Shown piece after piece: positions 8,249-15,823 of a DNA stretch of 26,294 bases; positions within the stretch are counted from its first letter, which is position 1, and every line of letters starts with the position of its first letter. The notes below the pieces were generated by a model. It made no database searches and was not told where the DNA came from. It was given only the letters and a program-made list of their open reading frames with translations. Source of the stretch: CAZVWV01 sp964631745 (GTDB taxonomy: Bacteria; Bdellovibrionota_C; UBA2361; JBGSMV01); contig CAZVWV010000039.1 in the NCBI GenBank assembly GCA_964631745.1, positions 1 through 26,294 of the forward strand, in the 5' to 3' direction. Both the position numbers and the translations under genes were made by a program.

Positions 8249-8702
8249 GCCCACCCGTTTCAGGCTCCTCCGGCTCGGATTCACCAATTTCCACATTGGC
8301 CTTTAGCCACGCCACAAAATCCAAATTACTTTCGGGATTCAAAATCTCGTTAAACTCCTGCATAGAAATGGTCAAATATTGAATGCCAGCGGCTTTCAAG
8401 ATGGGCTTTAAATAACGTTGATGCTCCAACTCTACCACATCGATCCCTTTCTCGAAGCCGGAAAAGAATTCAATCACTAGCCGCGGTTGATCCTCAGCGT
8501 TTACAACCGTGATAAGACAATTATTCTGCTTGGCCCATTCAGTTGGGTTGGGAGTGGCGTTTGAAAGCTGCCGTTCCGCTGGGGTGGGCAAGCTCCCGCC
8601 GCAAACCGTCAGCACCTTCATTCTTAAAAGCACGCGCTCTTCCCCGAAAAATGCGCTGCATATACGAAAAAGTTGGGCTTCGTGGAGACTCAGGTCGATC
8701 AT
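8241..8702 (-). CDS. DUF2726-like small protein, function unknown
   Basis: The 153-residue soluble protein begins with a helix (LSLHEAQLFRICSAFFG) followed by VLLRMKV. It then has a core in which CLITVVNAEDQPRLVIEF is followed ~35 residues later by LKAAGIQYLTI. That order resembles DUF2726, a PD-(D/E)xK-like fold (start helix; D..l.....p.lviE; ...aGip.l.i). The match is by eye and the expected lysine of a nuclease site is not evident, so activity is doubtful. The tail is acidic (SEPEEPE). It is the first gene of a minus-strand group leading to purC and is divergent from def across 86 bp. No clear Shine-Dalgarno precedes the ATG. Confidence 0.7.
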   Translation of the reverse strand: MIDLSLHEAQLFRICSAFFGEERVLLRMKVLTVCGGSLPTPAERQLSNATPNPTEWAKQNNCLITVVNAEDQPRLVIEFFSGFEKGIDVVELEHQRYLKPILKAAGIQYLTISMQEFNEILNPESNLDFVAWLKANVEIGESEPEEPETGGHV

Positions 8703-8770
8703 TGCTTGGGATTATTGCAGATCTTAATAAGGCCCTCAATCCGAGCAGCACTCGATATTTTCAGCCACTA

Positions 8771-8779
8771 TGCTATGAT
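8771..8779 (+). promoter_or_regulatory. Possible extended -10 promoter for def, near-leaderless
   Basis: TGCTATGAT fits an extended -10 (TGn plus TATGAT, 5 of 6 to consensus). No good -35 is seen. Transcription would start at about 8786-8788, almost on the def ATG at 8789, which also lacks a Shine-Dalgarno. Confidence 0.4.
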
Positions 8780-8788
8780 TGAAGCGCT

Positions 8789-9310
8789 ATGCCAAAGCTA
8801 GAAATCGTAAAGTATCCTGACTCCAGATTGAAGGAAGTTGCCAAAGAAGTAACTGTATTTGATCAAAAGCTTCACAGCTTATTAGCCAATATGGCAGAAA
8901 CCATGTATGCCGCACGAGGCATCGGCTTAGCCGCGCCGCAAGTAGCGGCGCAGGTGCGCGCGGTGGTGATCGATATTCGGGATGAGCCTGAGGAACCCAG
9001 CCAGCTAATAGAGTTAGTAAACCCAACAATTCTTCAAAGTGAGGGGAGAACCTCGTCTGAAGAGGGCTGTCTAAGTATCCCCGGGTACAGAGACACCGTG
9101 CCGCGAAAGAAATCTTTAAAAGTTACGGCTCAAGACCGCCATGGCAATAGTTTCGAATTCAAGGCTCAAGGGTTACTGGCGATTTGTATACAGCATGAGA
9201 TCGATCATTTAGATGGGATCTTATTTGTCGATCGCTTGAGTCGCCTTAAACGTGAACTGTTTAAACGTTGGGTTTCGCGTCAAAACGACGGTGACGAGGA
9301 TGATGATTGA
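8789..9310 (+). CDS. def: Peptide deformylase
   Basis: This metalloenzyme removes the formyl group from the N-terminal methionine of new proteins. All three family motifs are present: GIGLAAPQ (residues 44-51), EGCLS (92-96, with the metal-binding cysteine) and QHEIDHLDG (135-143, with two metal-binding histidines and the catalytic glutamate). The length of 173 residues is typical of type I enzymes, and the C-terminus is acidic (NDGDEDDD). It is first in the def-fmt-rpe-plsY run. fmt begins inside its last codons. No Shine-Dalgarno is visible, so translation may be from a near-leaderless transcript. Confidence 0.97.
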   Translation: MPKLEIVKYPDSRLKEVAKEVTVFDQKLHSLLANMAETMYAARGIGLAAPQVAAQVRAVVIDIRDEPEEPSQLIELVNPTILQSEGRTSSEEGCLSIPGYRDTVPRKKSLKVTAQDRHGNSFEFKAQGLLAICIQHEIDHLDGILFVDRLSRLKRELFKRWVSRQNDGDEDDD

Positions 9311-10262
9311 AACCCGCCCACGTATCGCCTTTTTTGGGACCCCTGAATTTGCGGTGCCATGTTTGCGCGCTATCGCTTCATTAGAACAAGTAGAGCTTGT
9401 TTTAGTAGTTACCCAGCCGGACCGGCCCGCAGGGCGTGGCAATAAACTTCAGCCCTCACCCGTAAAGCTGGCCGCACAGAGCCTCGCGATTCCTGTCTTT
9501 CAGCCTGAAAAGCTAAAGCAAGAGCAGCAAGCGCTGGAGAAGCTTTGCCCAAATTTGGATCTTGGAGTGGTAGTCGCCTTCGGGCAGATCTTGCCCACAT
9601 CAGTGTTGAAGCTGCCACGACTCGGGTGCATAAATGTGCACGCATCGCTCTTGCCACGCTGGCGCGGCGCCGCTCCTATACAACGCGCCCTCATGGCTGG
9701 CGACCAACACACCGGCGTGTGCTTGATGCAGATGGAACGAGGGCTTGATACTGGACCTGTGCTTTTTTCAAAGGTCATAGATATTACAGGACAAGATGAT
9801 TTCCGCGAACTACACGATAAGCTCGCACAGACTGGGGCGGATCTGTTAAAATCTCACCTCTTGGAAATTCTTACCGGAAAAGTGCAGGCGACCCCGCAGG
9901 ATGAGGCTCAAGTCGAATATGCTTCCAAGATCTCTAACGAGGAGTGCCGCATCAACTGGGACCAACCGGCGGAGATTATTCAGCGTCAGATTCGCGCTCT
10001 ATCCCCCTATCCTGGGGCCTTTACTTTTTTAGCCGGAAGACGCGTGAAAATTTACAAGGCCGAAGTCGCCAAAGCCCTATCAAATTCAGCCGCATTGGCG
10101 TGCGGCGCCGTGGCGCGTTTAGATAAACATACGCTTGAGATCCGCTGCGCGCGCGATCTTTTGGCGCTTGAGGAAGTGCAAATGGAAGGCAAGACGCGCT
10201 TACCCATTAGAGAATTTATAAAAGGCACAAGTCTGGATAATTCCACTGTTTTTGGAGCATAA
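9303..10262 (+). CDS. fmt: Methionyl-tRNA formyltransferase
   Basis: Transfers a formyl group from 10-formyltetrahydrofolate to initiator Met-tRNA. The N-terminal catalytic domain starts RIAFFGTPEFAVPCL and carries INVHASLLPRWRGAAPIQ (N111, H113) and MERGLDTGPVL (D149), the expected catalytic triad. The C-terminal OB-like tRNA-binding domain begins near ISNEECRINWD. It is 319 residues from the ATG at 9303. The adjacent ATG at 9300 is an alternative, and the frame extends to 9252 only by overlapping def by 59 bp, which is unlikely. It overlaps the def stop by 8 bp, with GAGG just before, indicating coupled translation. Confidence 0.96.
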   Translation: MIETRPRIAFFGTPEFAVPCLRAIASLEQVELVLVVTQPDRPAGRGNKLQPSPVKLAAQSLAIPVFQPEKLKQEQQALEKLCPNLDLGVVVAFGQILPTSVLKLPRLGCINVHASLLPRWRGAAPIQRALMAGDQHTGVCLMQMERGLDTGPVLFSKVIDITGQDDFRELHDKLAQTGADLLKSHLLEILTGKVQATPQDEAQVEYASKISNEECRINWDQPAEIIQRQIRALSPYPGAFTFLAGRRVKIYKAEVAKALSNSAALACGAVARLDKHTLEIRCARDLLALEEVQMEGKTRLPIREFIKGTSLDNSTVFGA

Positions 10263-10264
10263 TT

Positions 10265-10921
10265 ATGGCAGTCCTCATCGCACCATCAATTCTGTCGGCA
10301 GACCCCGCCCGCTATGGTGCGGAGATTTCAGAAATTAGCGCGCTAGGCGCAGATTGGATCCACATCGATGTTATGGACGGTAGCTTTGTGCCTCCTATTA
10401 CCTTTGGGGACAACATCGTGAAGGTGGCCAAGCGACATTCAGCCCTTTTGTTGGATACGCATCTAATGATCATGGAACCGGAGCGGCATTTTGATACGTT
10501 CAAGGAAGCCGGCAGCGATCTTATCACCTTCCATGTAGAAGCCAGCGCAAATCCAAGAGAGGCCTTAAAGTCTTTGCGCCGCCTTGGAATCAGAAGCGGC
10601 ATATCAGTTAAGCCCGCAACTCCGATTGACTCCGTTTTACCGCTTCTATCAGACTGCGACCTGGTGCTCGTAATGACCGTAAATCCGGGCTGGGGCGGAC
10701 AAAAATTTATGCCGGAATGTCTCTCGAAAATTGAAATATTAGCGGCAGAGAGAAAACGCCAGGCGCTAAACTTTGACATACAAGTTGACGGTGGCATAAA
10801 CGCCGAGACAGCCAAGCTCTGCTTTCAAGCTGGCGCCAACGTTATTGTCGCTGGCTCTTATATCTTTAACGCGCCGGACCGTAAGGCGGCCATCGCTTCT
10901 CTGCGTACGAGCCTCACTTAA
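10265..10921 (+). CDS. rpe: Ribulose-phosphate 3-epimerase
   Basis: Interconverts ribulose 5-phosphate and xylulose 5-phosphate in the pentose phosphate pathway. It is a TIM barrel of 218 residues, the usual length. Visible features are IAPSILSAD at the N-terminus, WIHIDVMDGSFVPP with the metal-binding H33 and D35, DTHLMI with H66, VMTVNPGWGGQKF (phosphate loop) and IQVDGGIN near 178. It starts 2 bp after the fmt stop with GGAG upstream, so it belongs to the same operon. Confidence 0.97.
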   Translation: MAVLIAPSILSADPARYGAEISEISALGADWIHIDVMDGSFVPPITFGDNIVKVAKRHSALLLDTHLMIMEPERHFDTFKEAGSDLITFHVEASANPREALKSLRRLGIRSGISVKPATPIDSVLPLLSDCDLVLVMTVNPGWGGQKFMPECLSKIEILAAERKRQALNFDIQVDGGINAETAKLCFQAGANVIVAGSYIFNAPDRKAAIASLRTSLT

Positions 10922-10931
10922 CAGTAATCAC

Positions 10932-11522
10932 ATGCTGGATATCTTCTTCCGACTGTTCTCGCTACTTCCATTCTATCTGTTAGGCGCCTTTCCTAGCGGC
11001 AAGATCGTCGCCAAGCTACGAGGCATTGAAATTACGGAACACGGCAGCGGGAATGTTGGCGCCACAAATGTCTCAAGGGTGCTCGGCAAACGCAGCGGGC
11101 TGACCACGCTTTTACTTGATGTGGGCAAGGGACTATTAGCTATATCAATTGCGGGTTGGCTCGGGCTAGATCAGGAGACTAAGGCCTTGGTGGCCGTAGC
11201 AACCGTGGCGGGCCACTGCTTTTCTGTTCCAGGCAAACTTCCTGGTGGTAAAGGCGTGGCGACAAGTTTGGGCGTCCTGCTTGCGCTCTCCCCTGGCACA
11301 GCATCGTTCAGCTTACTCGTCTTTATAGTAATTTTCTGGATATGTAGGATTGTCTCGGTTGCCTCAGTTGGCGCAGCCCTATTGGCCCCCATTATCGCAT
11401 TTCTTTCGGAAACTCCCGACGTCCTCGCGCTGGCGATTGCAACCAATTCTATACTTGTGATCTATCGCCACAAAGCCAACCTGACTAGGTTAGTAGAAGG
11501 GCGCGAAGGGAAGTTCTTATAG
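10932..11522 (+). CDS. plsY: Acyl-phosphate:glycerol-3-phosphate acyltransferase
   Basis: This inner-membrane enzyme makes lysophosphatidate using acyl-phosphate, the first acylation of phospholipid synthesis in most bacteria. The three PlsY motifs are clear: GSGNVGATNVSRVLGKRSG, GHCFSVPGKLPGGKGVATS and the C-terminal RHKANLTRLVEGRE. It has several membrane helices and 196 residues, as expected. I chose the ATG at 10932, where a membrane helix and the family's LLGAFPSGKIVAK begin. The frame to 10845 would run into rpe. It is last in the operon and ends 13 bp from the convergent small gene, with no terminator seen between. Confidence 0.95.
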   Translation: MLDIFFRLFSLLPFYLLGAFPSGKIVAKLRGIEITEHGSGNVGATNVSRVLGKRSGLTTLLLDVGKGLLAISIAGWLGLDQETKALVAVATVAGHCFSVPGKLPGGKGVATSLGVLLALSPGTASFSLLVFIVIFWICRIVSVASVGAALLAPIIAFLSETPDVLALAIATNSILVIYRHKANLTRLVEGREGKFL

Positions 11523-11535
11523 GGCGCAGCGCGAA

Positions 11536-11739
11536 TTAAGAAGCTTCACTCAACGCCGCAGGTGCGAAGTAAGAGAGCGTGCCGTTATCCCAAAGCACTC
11601 CGATCATAATCGGCTTTTCGCGCGTATCGGACTTATTGGTCGAGATCTCCGCACGCACATCTTTAACCGTGCCAAAACATCCACCACCCTTTACACGCTT
11701 GACGCGATCGCTTACTTTAAATTTATTCTCTTCGCTCAT
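11536..11739 (-). CDS. Small conserved-looking protein with SH3/KOW-like character
   Basis: The 67-residue soluble product has the pattern VSDRVKRVKGGGCFGTVKDV then IGVLWDNGTLSYFAPAALS. A short beta-rich module with GxV and WDNG segments recalls KOW/SH3-like modules and small CAP-Gly-like proteins, but I cannot name a family. The start is well supported: GAGAGGAAG lies 6 nt before the ATG. It is divergent from the VanZ-like gene across 42 bp. Confidence 0.7.
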   Translation of the reverse strand: MSEENKFKVSDRVKRVKGGGCFGTVKDVRAEISTNKSDTREKPIMIGVLWDNGTLSYFAPAALSEAS

Positions 11740-11781
11740 AAAAACTTCCTCTCTCTAGGTTTAAATCCTATCTCATTATCG

Positions 11782-12327
11782 ATGATAAACGCGAGACCAA
11801 GATTCAGTAAAAGAAGCGAGCTAGCCGCCTTTGCTGCCAGCTTTATGGCGCTTGTACTTCTGGCGCTGGTGCCCTTTGGCAGGACTTTGCAGCTTAGAGT
11901 AGAACCATGGTTAGACCCGGGCACAGAATTGTTCTGCTTTTGCTGCTGCTTGCTGTTGTTATCGATCTATTATCTTAAATTAGCCCGCAAAGATCTCTCC
12001 CTTTTTGCGCCCCATCTATTAGGTGTCGCAAATCTGCTGCTTTTATGCGCGCTCACGGTCAACCAAACTGTCGAGTGGATGCATCCTCTACTTTATGCTG
12101 TGCTGACTGGCACAGCTTTAATTGCCTCCGGCAAACCAAGCGAGGCTAAAGCGCGCTTGTGGACGCTGACATATGCCACCATATTCAGTATCAGCGACGA
12201 ACTTTTGCAAGGTCTCGATCCGGGTCGGGTCTTCGATATTCGAGATCTGCTTATTAATGGCTGGGGAATTTTGCTAGGAGTTTTATTCGCCCAGCCAGCC
12301 ATTTTGCGCGCCGAGCTGGAATCTTGA
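11782..12327 (+). CDS. VanZ-like integral membrane protein
   Basis: A 181-residue protein with about four hydrophobic segments. The C-terminal hallmark of the VanZ family is present: ISDELLQGLDPGR, then FDIRDLLINGWGILLG (DE..Q...pgR.fd..D...N..G). VanZ-like proteins are widespread. One confers low-level teicoplanin resistance in enterococci, but for most, including this one, the role is unknown. No Shine-Dalgarno is obvious. Nothing in the context suggests glycopeptide resistance. Confidence 0.82.
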   Translation: MINARPRFSKRSELAAFAASFMALVLLALVPFGRTLQLRVEPWLDPGTELFCFCCCLLLLSIYYLKLARKDLSLFAPHLLGVANLLLLCALTVNQTVEWMHPLLYAVLTGTALIASGKPSEAKARLWTLTYATIFSISDELLQGLDPGRVFDIRDLLINGWGILLGVLFAQPAILRAELES

Positions 12328-12604
12328 TAACTGTCAACGACTTTCTTAGAGCGGATACGAACAACTTTAACAAATATATTACAACTTTGCGCCCATGCGT
12401 CGCCCCTCAATAAAACCACTCAAATTGTCAGAATGCGCTAGATTCCTTTGTAAAGCATGCTCTATCAGCGGTCGATAACTAACTTAGAGAGTAGGGCTTC
12501 CAAAGAGGCCTTAGCTGCATCTTAACACTTAGTTGGGTTTATCAGGGAAGCACTAGCTATCCAAGTAACCTAACGGTTTACAAAGGTTTTTTTAGGTAAT
12601 TAAG
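12328..12604. other. Intergenic region upstream of clpX
   Basis: This is 277 bp with no credible open frame and no tRNA-like sequence. It presumably holds the clpX promoter, but I could not pick out a convincing -35/-10 pair or a heat-shock operator. Confidence 0.5.
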
Positions 12605-13855
12605 ATGGCTCGAGATTTTGGTAAAGGTAACCACTTAATCTGCTCATTTTGCGGCAAGAACCAGGACGAAGTTAGAAAGCTCGTCGCTGGGCCGGGCGTG
12701 TATATTTGCGACGAGTGTGTCGAGCTTTGCAACGACATTCTCACCGAAGAGCTGGGCGAAGCCACCTCGTTCTCACAACGCCTTCAGGTTCCCACACCTA
12801 AGGATATTCTAGATTTCTTAGATGAATACGTGGTTGGCCAAGAACACGCCAAGAAAGTGCTTTCGGTGGCGGTGCATAACCATTACAAACGAATTCAAAA
12901 TAATCAGCTAACACGTCCGGATGTAGAACTTCATAAATCGAATATTCTCTTAATTGGCCCGACAGGTTCCGGAAAAACATTGTTAGCACAAACCTTAGCA
13001 AAATTTCTTGATGTGCCATTCACCATCGCCGACGCCACTAGCTTAACCGAAGCTGGATATGTTGGCGAAGATGTGGAGAACATAATCGTTAATCTGCTTC
13101 AGTCGGCAGACTACGATGTTGAAAAAGCGCAGCGCGGGATAGTATATATTGATGAGATCGACAAAATTGCACGCAAGAGCGATACGCCTTCTGTTACGCG
13201 TGACGTCTCGGGCGAAGGCGTGCAGCAGGCTCTCTTGAAAATTCTTGAAGGCACCAAGGCCAACGTTCCGCCCAAAGGTGGCCGTAAACATCCACAACAA
13301 GAGTTTATACAGGTGGACACAAGCAACATCTTGTTCGTGATCGGCGGCGCGTTCGAGGGGATTGATAAAGTTATTAAGCAACGTATAGGGAAGAAAAGCT
13401 TGGGCTTTGGTACCAGCATGGCTACAGTCTCGGAACGAAACGATCACATTCTAGAGGCGATCGAAACAGAAGATTTGCTAAAGTTTGGTATGATTCCGGA
13501 ATTCATTGGTCGCGTTCCGGTAATTGCTCCGTTATCACCGCTTGATCGGGATGCCTTAATCGACATTTTAACCAAACCCAAGAACGCCTTAGTAAAGCAG
13601 TATCAGCATCTGATGGACATGGAAGGAGTAGATCTAAGCTTTACCCAAGAGGCGCTAAACGCCATTGTGGAGATGGCGCTGGAAAAGAAAACCGGCGCGC
13701 GCGGCTTAAGATCTATCTTAGAAAAATGCATGTTAGATGTGATGTTCGATGTGCCAAGCAACCCCAAGGTGAAAGAGATCGTGATAACCCCCGAGGTAAT
13801 TCGCGAAGGCAAAGAGCCTGTCATGGTGCTGCATAACGAGGCCTTGGCTAGCTAA
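12605..13855 (+). CDS. clpX: ClpX, ATP-binding unfoldase subunit of ClpXP
   Basis: This AAA+ hexameric unfoldase feeds proteins to ClpP in the cytoplasm. The order is an N-terminal zinc-binding domain (C13, C16, C35, C38), Walker A GPTGSGKT (118-125), pore loop GYVG (151-154), Walker B IVYIDEID (179-186), the RKH loop (227-229) and LGF (266-268), which corresponds to the IGF loop that docks on ClpP. At 416 residues it is full length. clpP and tig, common upstream neighbours, are absent here: the upstream gene is VanZ-like. AGG sits about 8 nt before the ATG. Confidence 0.98.
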   Translation: MARDFGKGNHLICSFCGKNQDEVRKLVAGPGVYICDECVELCNDILTEELGEATSFSQRLQVPTPKDILDFLDEYVVGQEHAKKVLSVAVHNHYKRIQNNQLTRPDVELHKSNILLIGPTGSGKTLLAQTLAKFLDVPFTIADATSLTEAGYVGEDVENIIVNLLQSADYDVEKAQRGIVYIDEIDKIARKSDTPSVTRDVSGEGVQQALLKILEGTKANVPPKGGRKHPQQEFIQVDTSNILFVIGGAFEGIDKVIKQRIGKKSLGFGTSMATVSERNDHILEAIETEDLLKFGMIPEFIGRVPVIAPLSPLDRDALIDILTKPKNALVKQYQHLMDMEGVDLSFTQEALNAIVEMALEKKTGARGLRSILEKCMLDVMFDVPSNPKVKEIVITPEVIREGKEPVMVLHNEALAS

Positions 13856-13865
13856 TATCGCTTGC

Positions 13866-13882
13866 GTGCCGCCTAGCGGCAC
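13866..13882 (+). terminator. Hairpin after clpX, possible weak terminator
   Basis: GTGCCGC-CTA-GCGGCAC is a perfect 7-bp GC-rich stem with a 3-nt loop, 10 bp past the clpX stop. No T-run follows, so intrinsic termination is uncertain. Confidence 0.4.
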
Positions 13883-13927
13883 AGGCCGAGGAGTTGTCGA
13901 CGCGACACTGGTGCAATCCGAATACCA

Positions 13928-13956
13928 TTGATATTCTATATATTCATGGTTATCTT
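13928..13956 (+). promoter_or_regulatory. Possible sigma-70 promoter for htpX
   Basis: TTGATA (13928-13933) and TATCTT (13951-13956) are separated by exactly 17 bp, 30 bp upstream of the htpX ATG. The match is 5/6 and 4/6 to consensus. It is supported only by sequence. Confidence 0.35.
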
Positions 13957-13985
13957 TACTCGGTAAACCGTTTGGGGAGCATTAC

Positions 13986-14852
13986 ATGTTTAAGCGTATC
14001 TTCTTGTTTATACTCACTAATATCCTAGTTGTTACGACTATCTCCATAACCTTGGCATTCCTGGGGATTAACCCCCGAAGTGGCGCCTGGCAAGACTTGA
14101 TGGTGTTTTGCCTTATTTGGGGTATGGGTGGAGCTTTTATATCGCTCCTGATTAGCCGTTGGTCCGCCAAGATGATGCTAGGCATTAAGGTGCTGGAACC
14201 TAACAAGGCCGGGGACCTTGATTGGCTGGTGCGCATGGTACATGAGATCTCAAGGTCAGCAGGTCTTCCCAAGCCTCCCGAAGTCGGCATCTATGAGAGT
14301 CCGGAAGTTAATGCCTTTGCCACGGGCCCCTCACGCAGTCGCGCACTGGTTGCTTTTTCCTCCGGCATCTTGCGCAGCATGGATAAGGAACAGATTCGCG
14401 GCGTAGCCGGTCACGAACTTGCGCACGTGGCAAACGGCGACATGGTAACCATGACTCTGATTCAGGGTATCGTTAACGCTTTCTCTATGTTCTTGGCGCG
14501 AGTGATCGCCTCTATCGTCGCTCAAAACGTGCGCGAAGAGCAGCGTTTTCTGGTGCGCACCCTTGTGGTTATCGGTCTTGATATTTTCTTGAGTTTGCTA
14601 GGCTCTATGGTCGTCATGTGGTTCTCGCGCCAAAGAGAATTCAGAGCTGATGCTGGCTCTGCAAAATATTGCGGGCGCACCCCAATGGTGTCGGCGCTTA
14701 AAGCTCTGGCAGGCGCCCGTCAGCCAGCCGCAAATCAGCCCGCCTTGGCCACTTTAAAGATTTCCGGAAAGGCCGGGGGCTTTTGGCGCTTATTCGCTAG
14801 CCATCCACCGATCGAGGAACGTATTGCGAGACTTGAGGGTTTACGTCAATAG
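13986..14852 (+). CDS. htpX: HtpX membrane zinc metalloprotease
   Basis: An M48-family inner-membrane protease that degrades misfolded membrane proteins. Two N-terminal membrane helices (about 5-27 and 37-58) precede ESPEVNAFATGP. The zinc site HELAH is at 143-147, two further hydrophobic segments follow, and REFRADAGSAKY supplies the third ligand. The length of 288 residues is standard. GGGGAG lies ~6 nt before the ATG. It follows clpX on the same strand, giving two proteolysis genes together, though the 130-bp gap with hairpin and promoter candidates suggests separate transcription. The stop codon is embedded in a 12-bp triplicate repeat. Confidence 0.96.
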   Translation: MFKRIFLFILTNILVVTTISITLAFLGINPRSGAWQDLMVFCLIWGMGGAFISLLISRWSAKMMLGIKVLEPNKAGDLDWLVRMVHEISRSAGLPKPPEVGIYESPEVNAFATGPSRSRALVAFSSGILRSMDKEQIRGVAGHELAHVANGDMVTMTLIQGIVNAFSMFLARVIASIVAQNVREEQRFLVRTLVVIGLDIFLSLLGSMVVMWFSRQREFRADAGSAKYCGRTPMVSALKALAGARQPAANQPALATLKISGKAGGFWRLFASHPPIEERIARLEGLRQ

Positions 14853-14882
14853 GAAGAACAATAGGAAGATCAATAGGAAGAA
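14847..14882. repeat. Three tandem 12-bp units over the htpX stop codon
   Basis: CAATAGGAAGA[AT] occurs three times without gaps (14847-14858, 14859-14870, 14871-14882). The first unit contains the htpX TAG. The later units repeat the stop in the same frame because 12 is a multiple of 3. Confidence 0.92.
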
Positions 14883-14902
14883 CTACGCAGGCTATGTATG
14901 GG

Positions 14903-15685
14903 CTATGCTTGCGCTGTCTTAAAGAGCGCTTCCGGATTTAAACAGTAGACTACGTTATTGGATACCTTTAACGCGCTTCCAACCAACGGAGCTTGCCCCT
15001 CAATCGCATGCGCGCTGGTGTCAGCTCTTGAAAGGTCTATGATCTGTTGAATTGTTTCGACCGCGAGCCCCGTGCTGTGACCATCCGGGGACCTTAAGAT
15101 AATGGTGATCTCTCTCAGATCTTGAATTAGCGCTTCTTTGAACTCTCTAAAAAGAATTTGAAGCTGCTGCAATGTGCCGCGTCTTGATTTCTCAATCAGC
15201 TGAAGCGCCTCTGCTTGGTGGCCGCTACGTAGTTTCTCAAGCACAGTCACACCCAATGCATGAATCTCCTTATGCGGTTCCTCGAACTGTTTAAATAACC
15301 GCTCAATCACGGAATCCTGCGGCTCATATGAGTAGTACCACTGGCCAAAGGCGCATTTAGTAGGATCAGTGGTTTTTCTAAATTCCTCACCGGTTTTTAC
15401 AGATTTTACCAGGTCATCGATCCAGGCAAGATGTTCCTGCTCTCTCTCATTCAACGATTTGACCAAGGTTGTGCGCTCAGCCAATAGCGTTTCATGTCCC
15501 AAGAGCATGCGTAGATCCAGAACGGGAATAAGTTCATCGCGAATAACCAAGCCACCGCGCACTTGCTGAGGAACCCCAGGCATAGGTTCGAGGCGCTTGA
15601 GCGGCACCATCTCACCTACAACTTCAACAGGTAGTCCGTACGTGATTCCAGAGCTCACGAATGAGATAATTTTCCCCTCTGCCAT
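14903..15685 (-). CDS. CheW-like coupling domain interrupted by a CZB zinc-binding domain
   Basis: The 260-residue soluble protein has an N-terminal half of CheW (residues 5-64: ISFVSSGITYGLPVE, VRGGLVIRDELIPVLDLRML) and the C-terminal half at 192-255 (EITIILRSPDGHSTGLAVE, IQQIIDL). Between them is a CZB domain at ~80-185 with its complete zinc set: H85 in EHLAWID, C111 in CAFGQWYY, H138 and H142 in EPHKEIHALG. CZB domains bind zinc and sense zinc or hypochlorous acid in chemoreceptors and diguanylate cyclases, and CheW links receptors to CheA. An adaptor tuned by zinc or oxidant is the inference. No cheA, mcp or cheY is nearby. No good Shine-Dalgarno is seen. It ends 50 bp from htpX, tail to tail. 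Confidence 0.9.
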   Translation of the reverse strand: MAEGKIISFVSSGITYGLPVEVVGEMVPLKRLEPMPGVPQQVRGGLVIRDELIPVLDLRMLLGHETLLAERTTLVKSLNEREQEHLAWIDDLVKSVKTGEEFRKTTDPTKCAFGQWYYSYEPQDSVIERLFKQFEEPHKEIHALGVTVLEKLRSGHQAEALQLIEKSRRGTLQQLQILFREFKEALIQDLREITIILRSPDGHSTGLAVETIQQIIDLSRADTSAHAIEGQAPLVGSALKVSNNVVYCLNPEALFKTAQA

Positions 15686-15823
15686 AATAGAGGGTCTTTC
15701 GGCTCTTATCTGCGATTACTTAAGTCGTGTCAGATCGGCGTCCTTACTTGAATAAAGCACTAAAGATTATGGGTGGCGCTGGTCTCTAAACGGGTCAACA
15801 GGTCCAGGATATCGCTCTCTCCG

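Noticed and set aside
11782..12327. Glycopeptide resistance gene (vanZ)
   Set aside because: Only family-level similarity; no van operon genes are present, so a resistance call is not supported.
12328..12604. tRNA or small RNA gene upstream of clpX
   Set aside because: No T-loop sequence or cloverleaf could be formed by eye, and no strong hairpin with a T-run.
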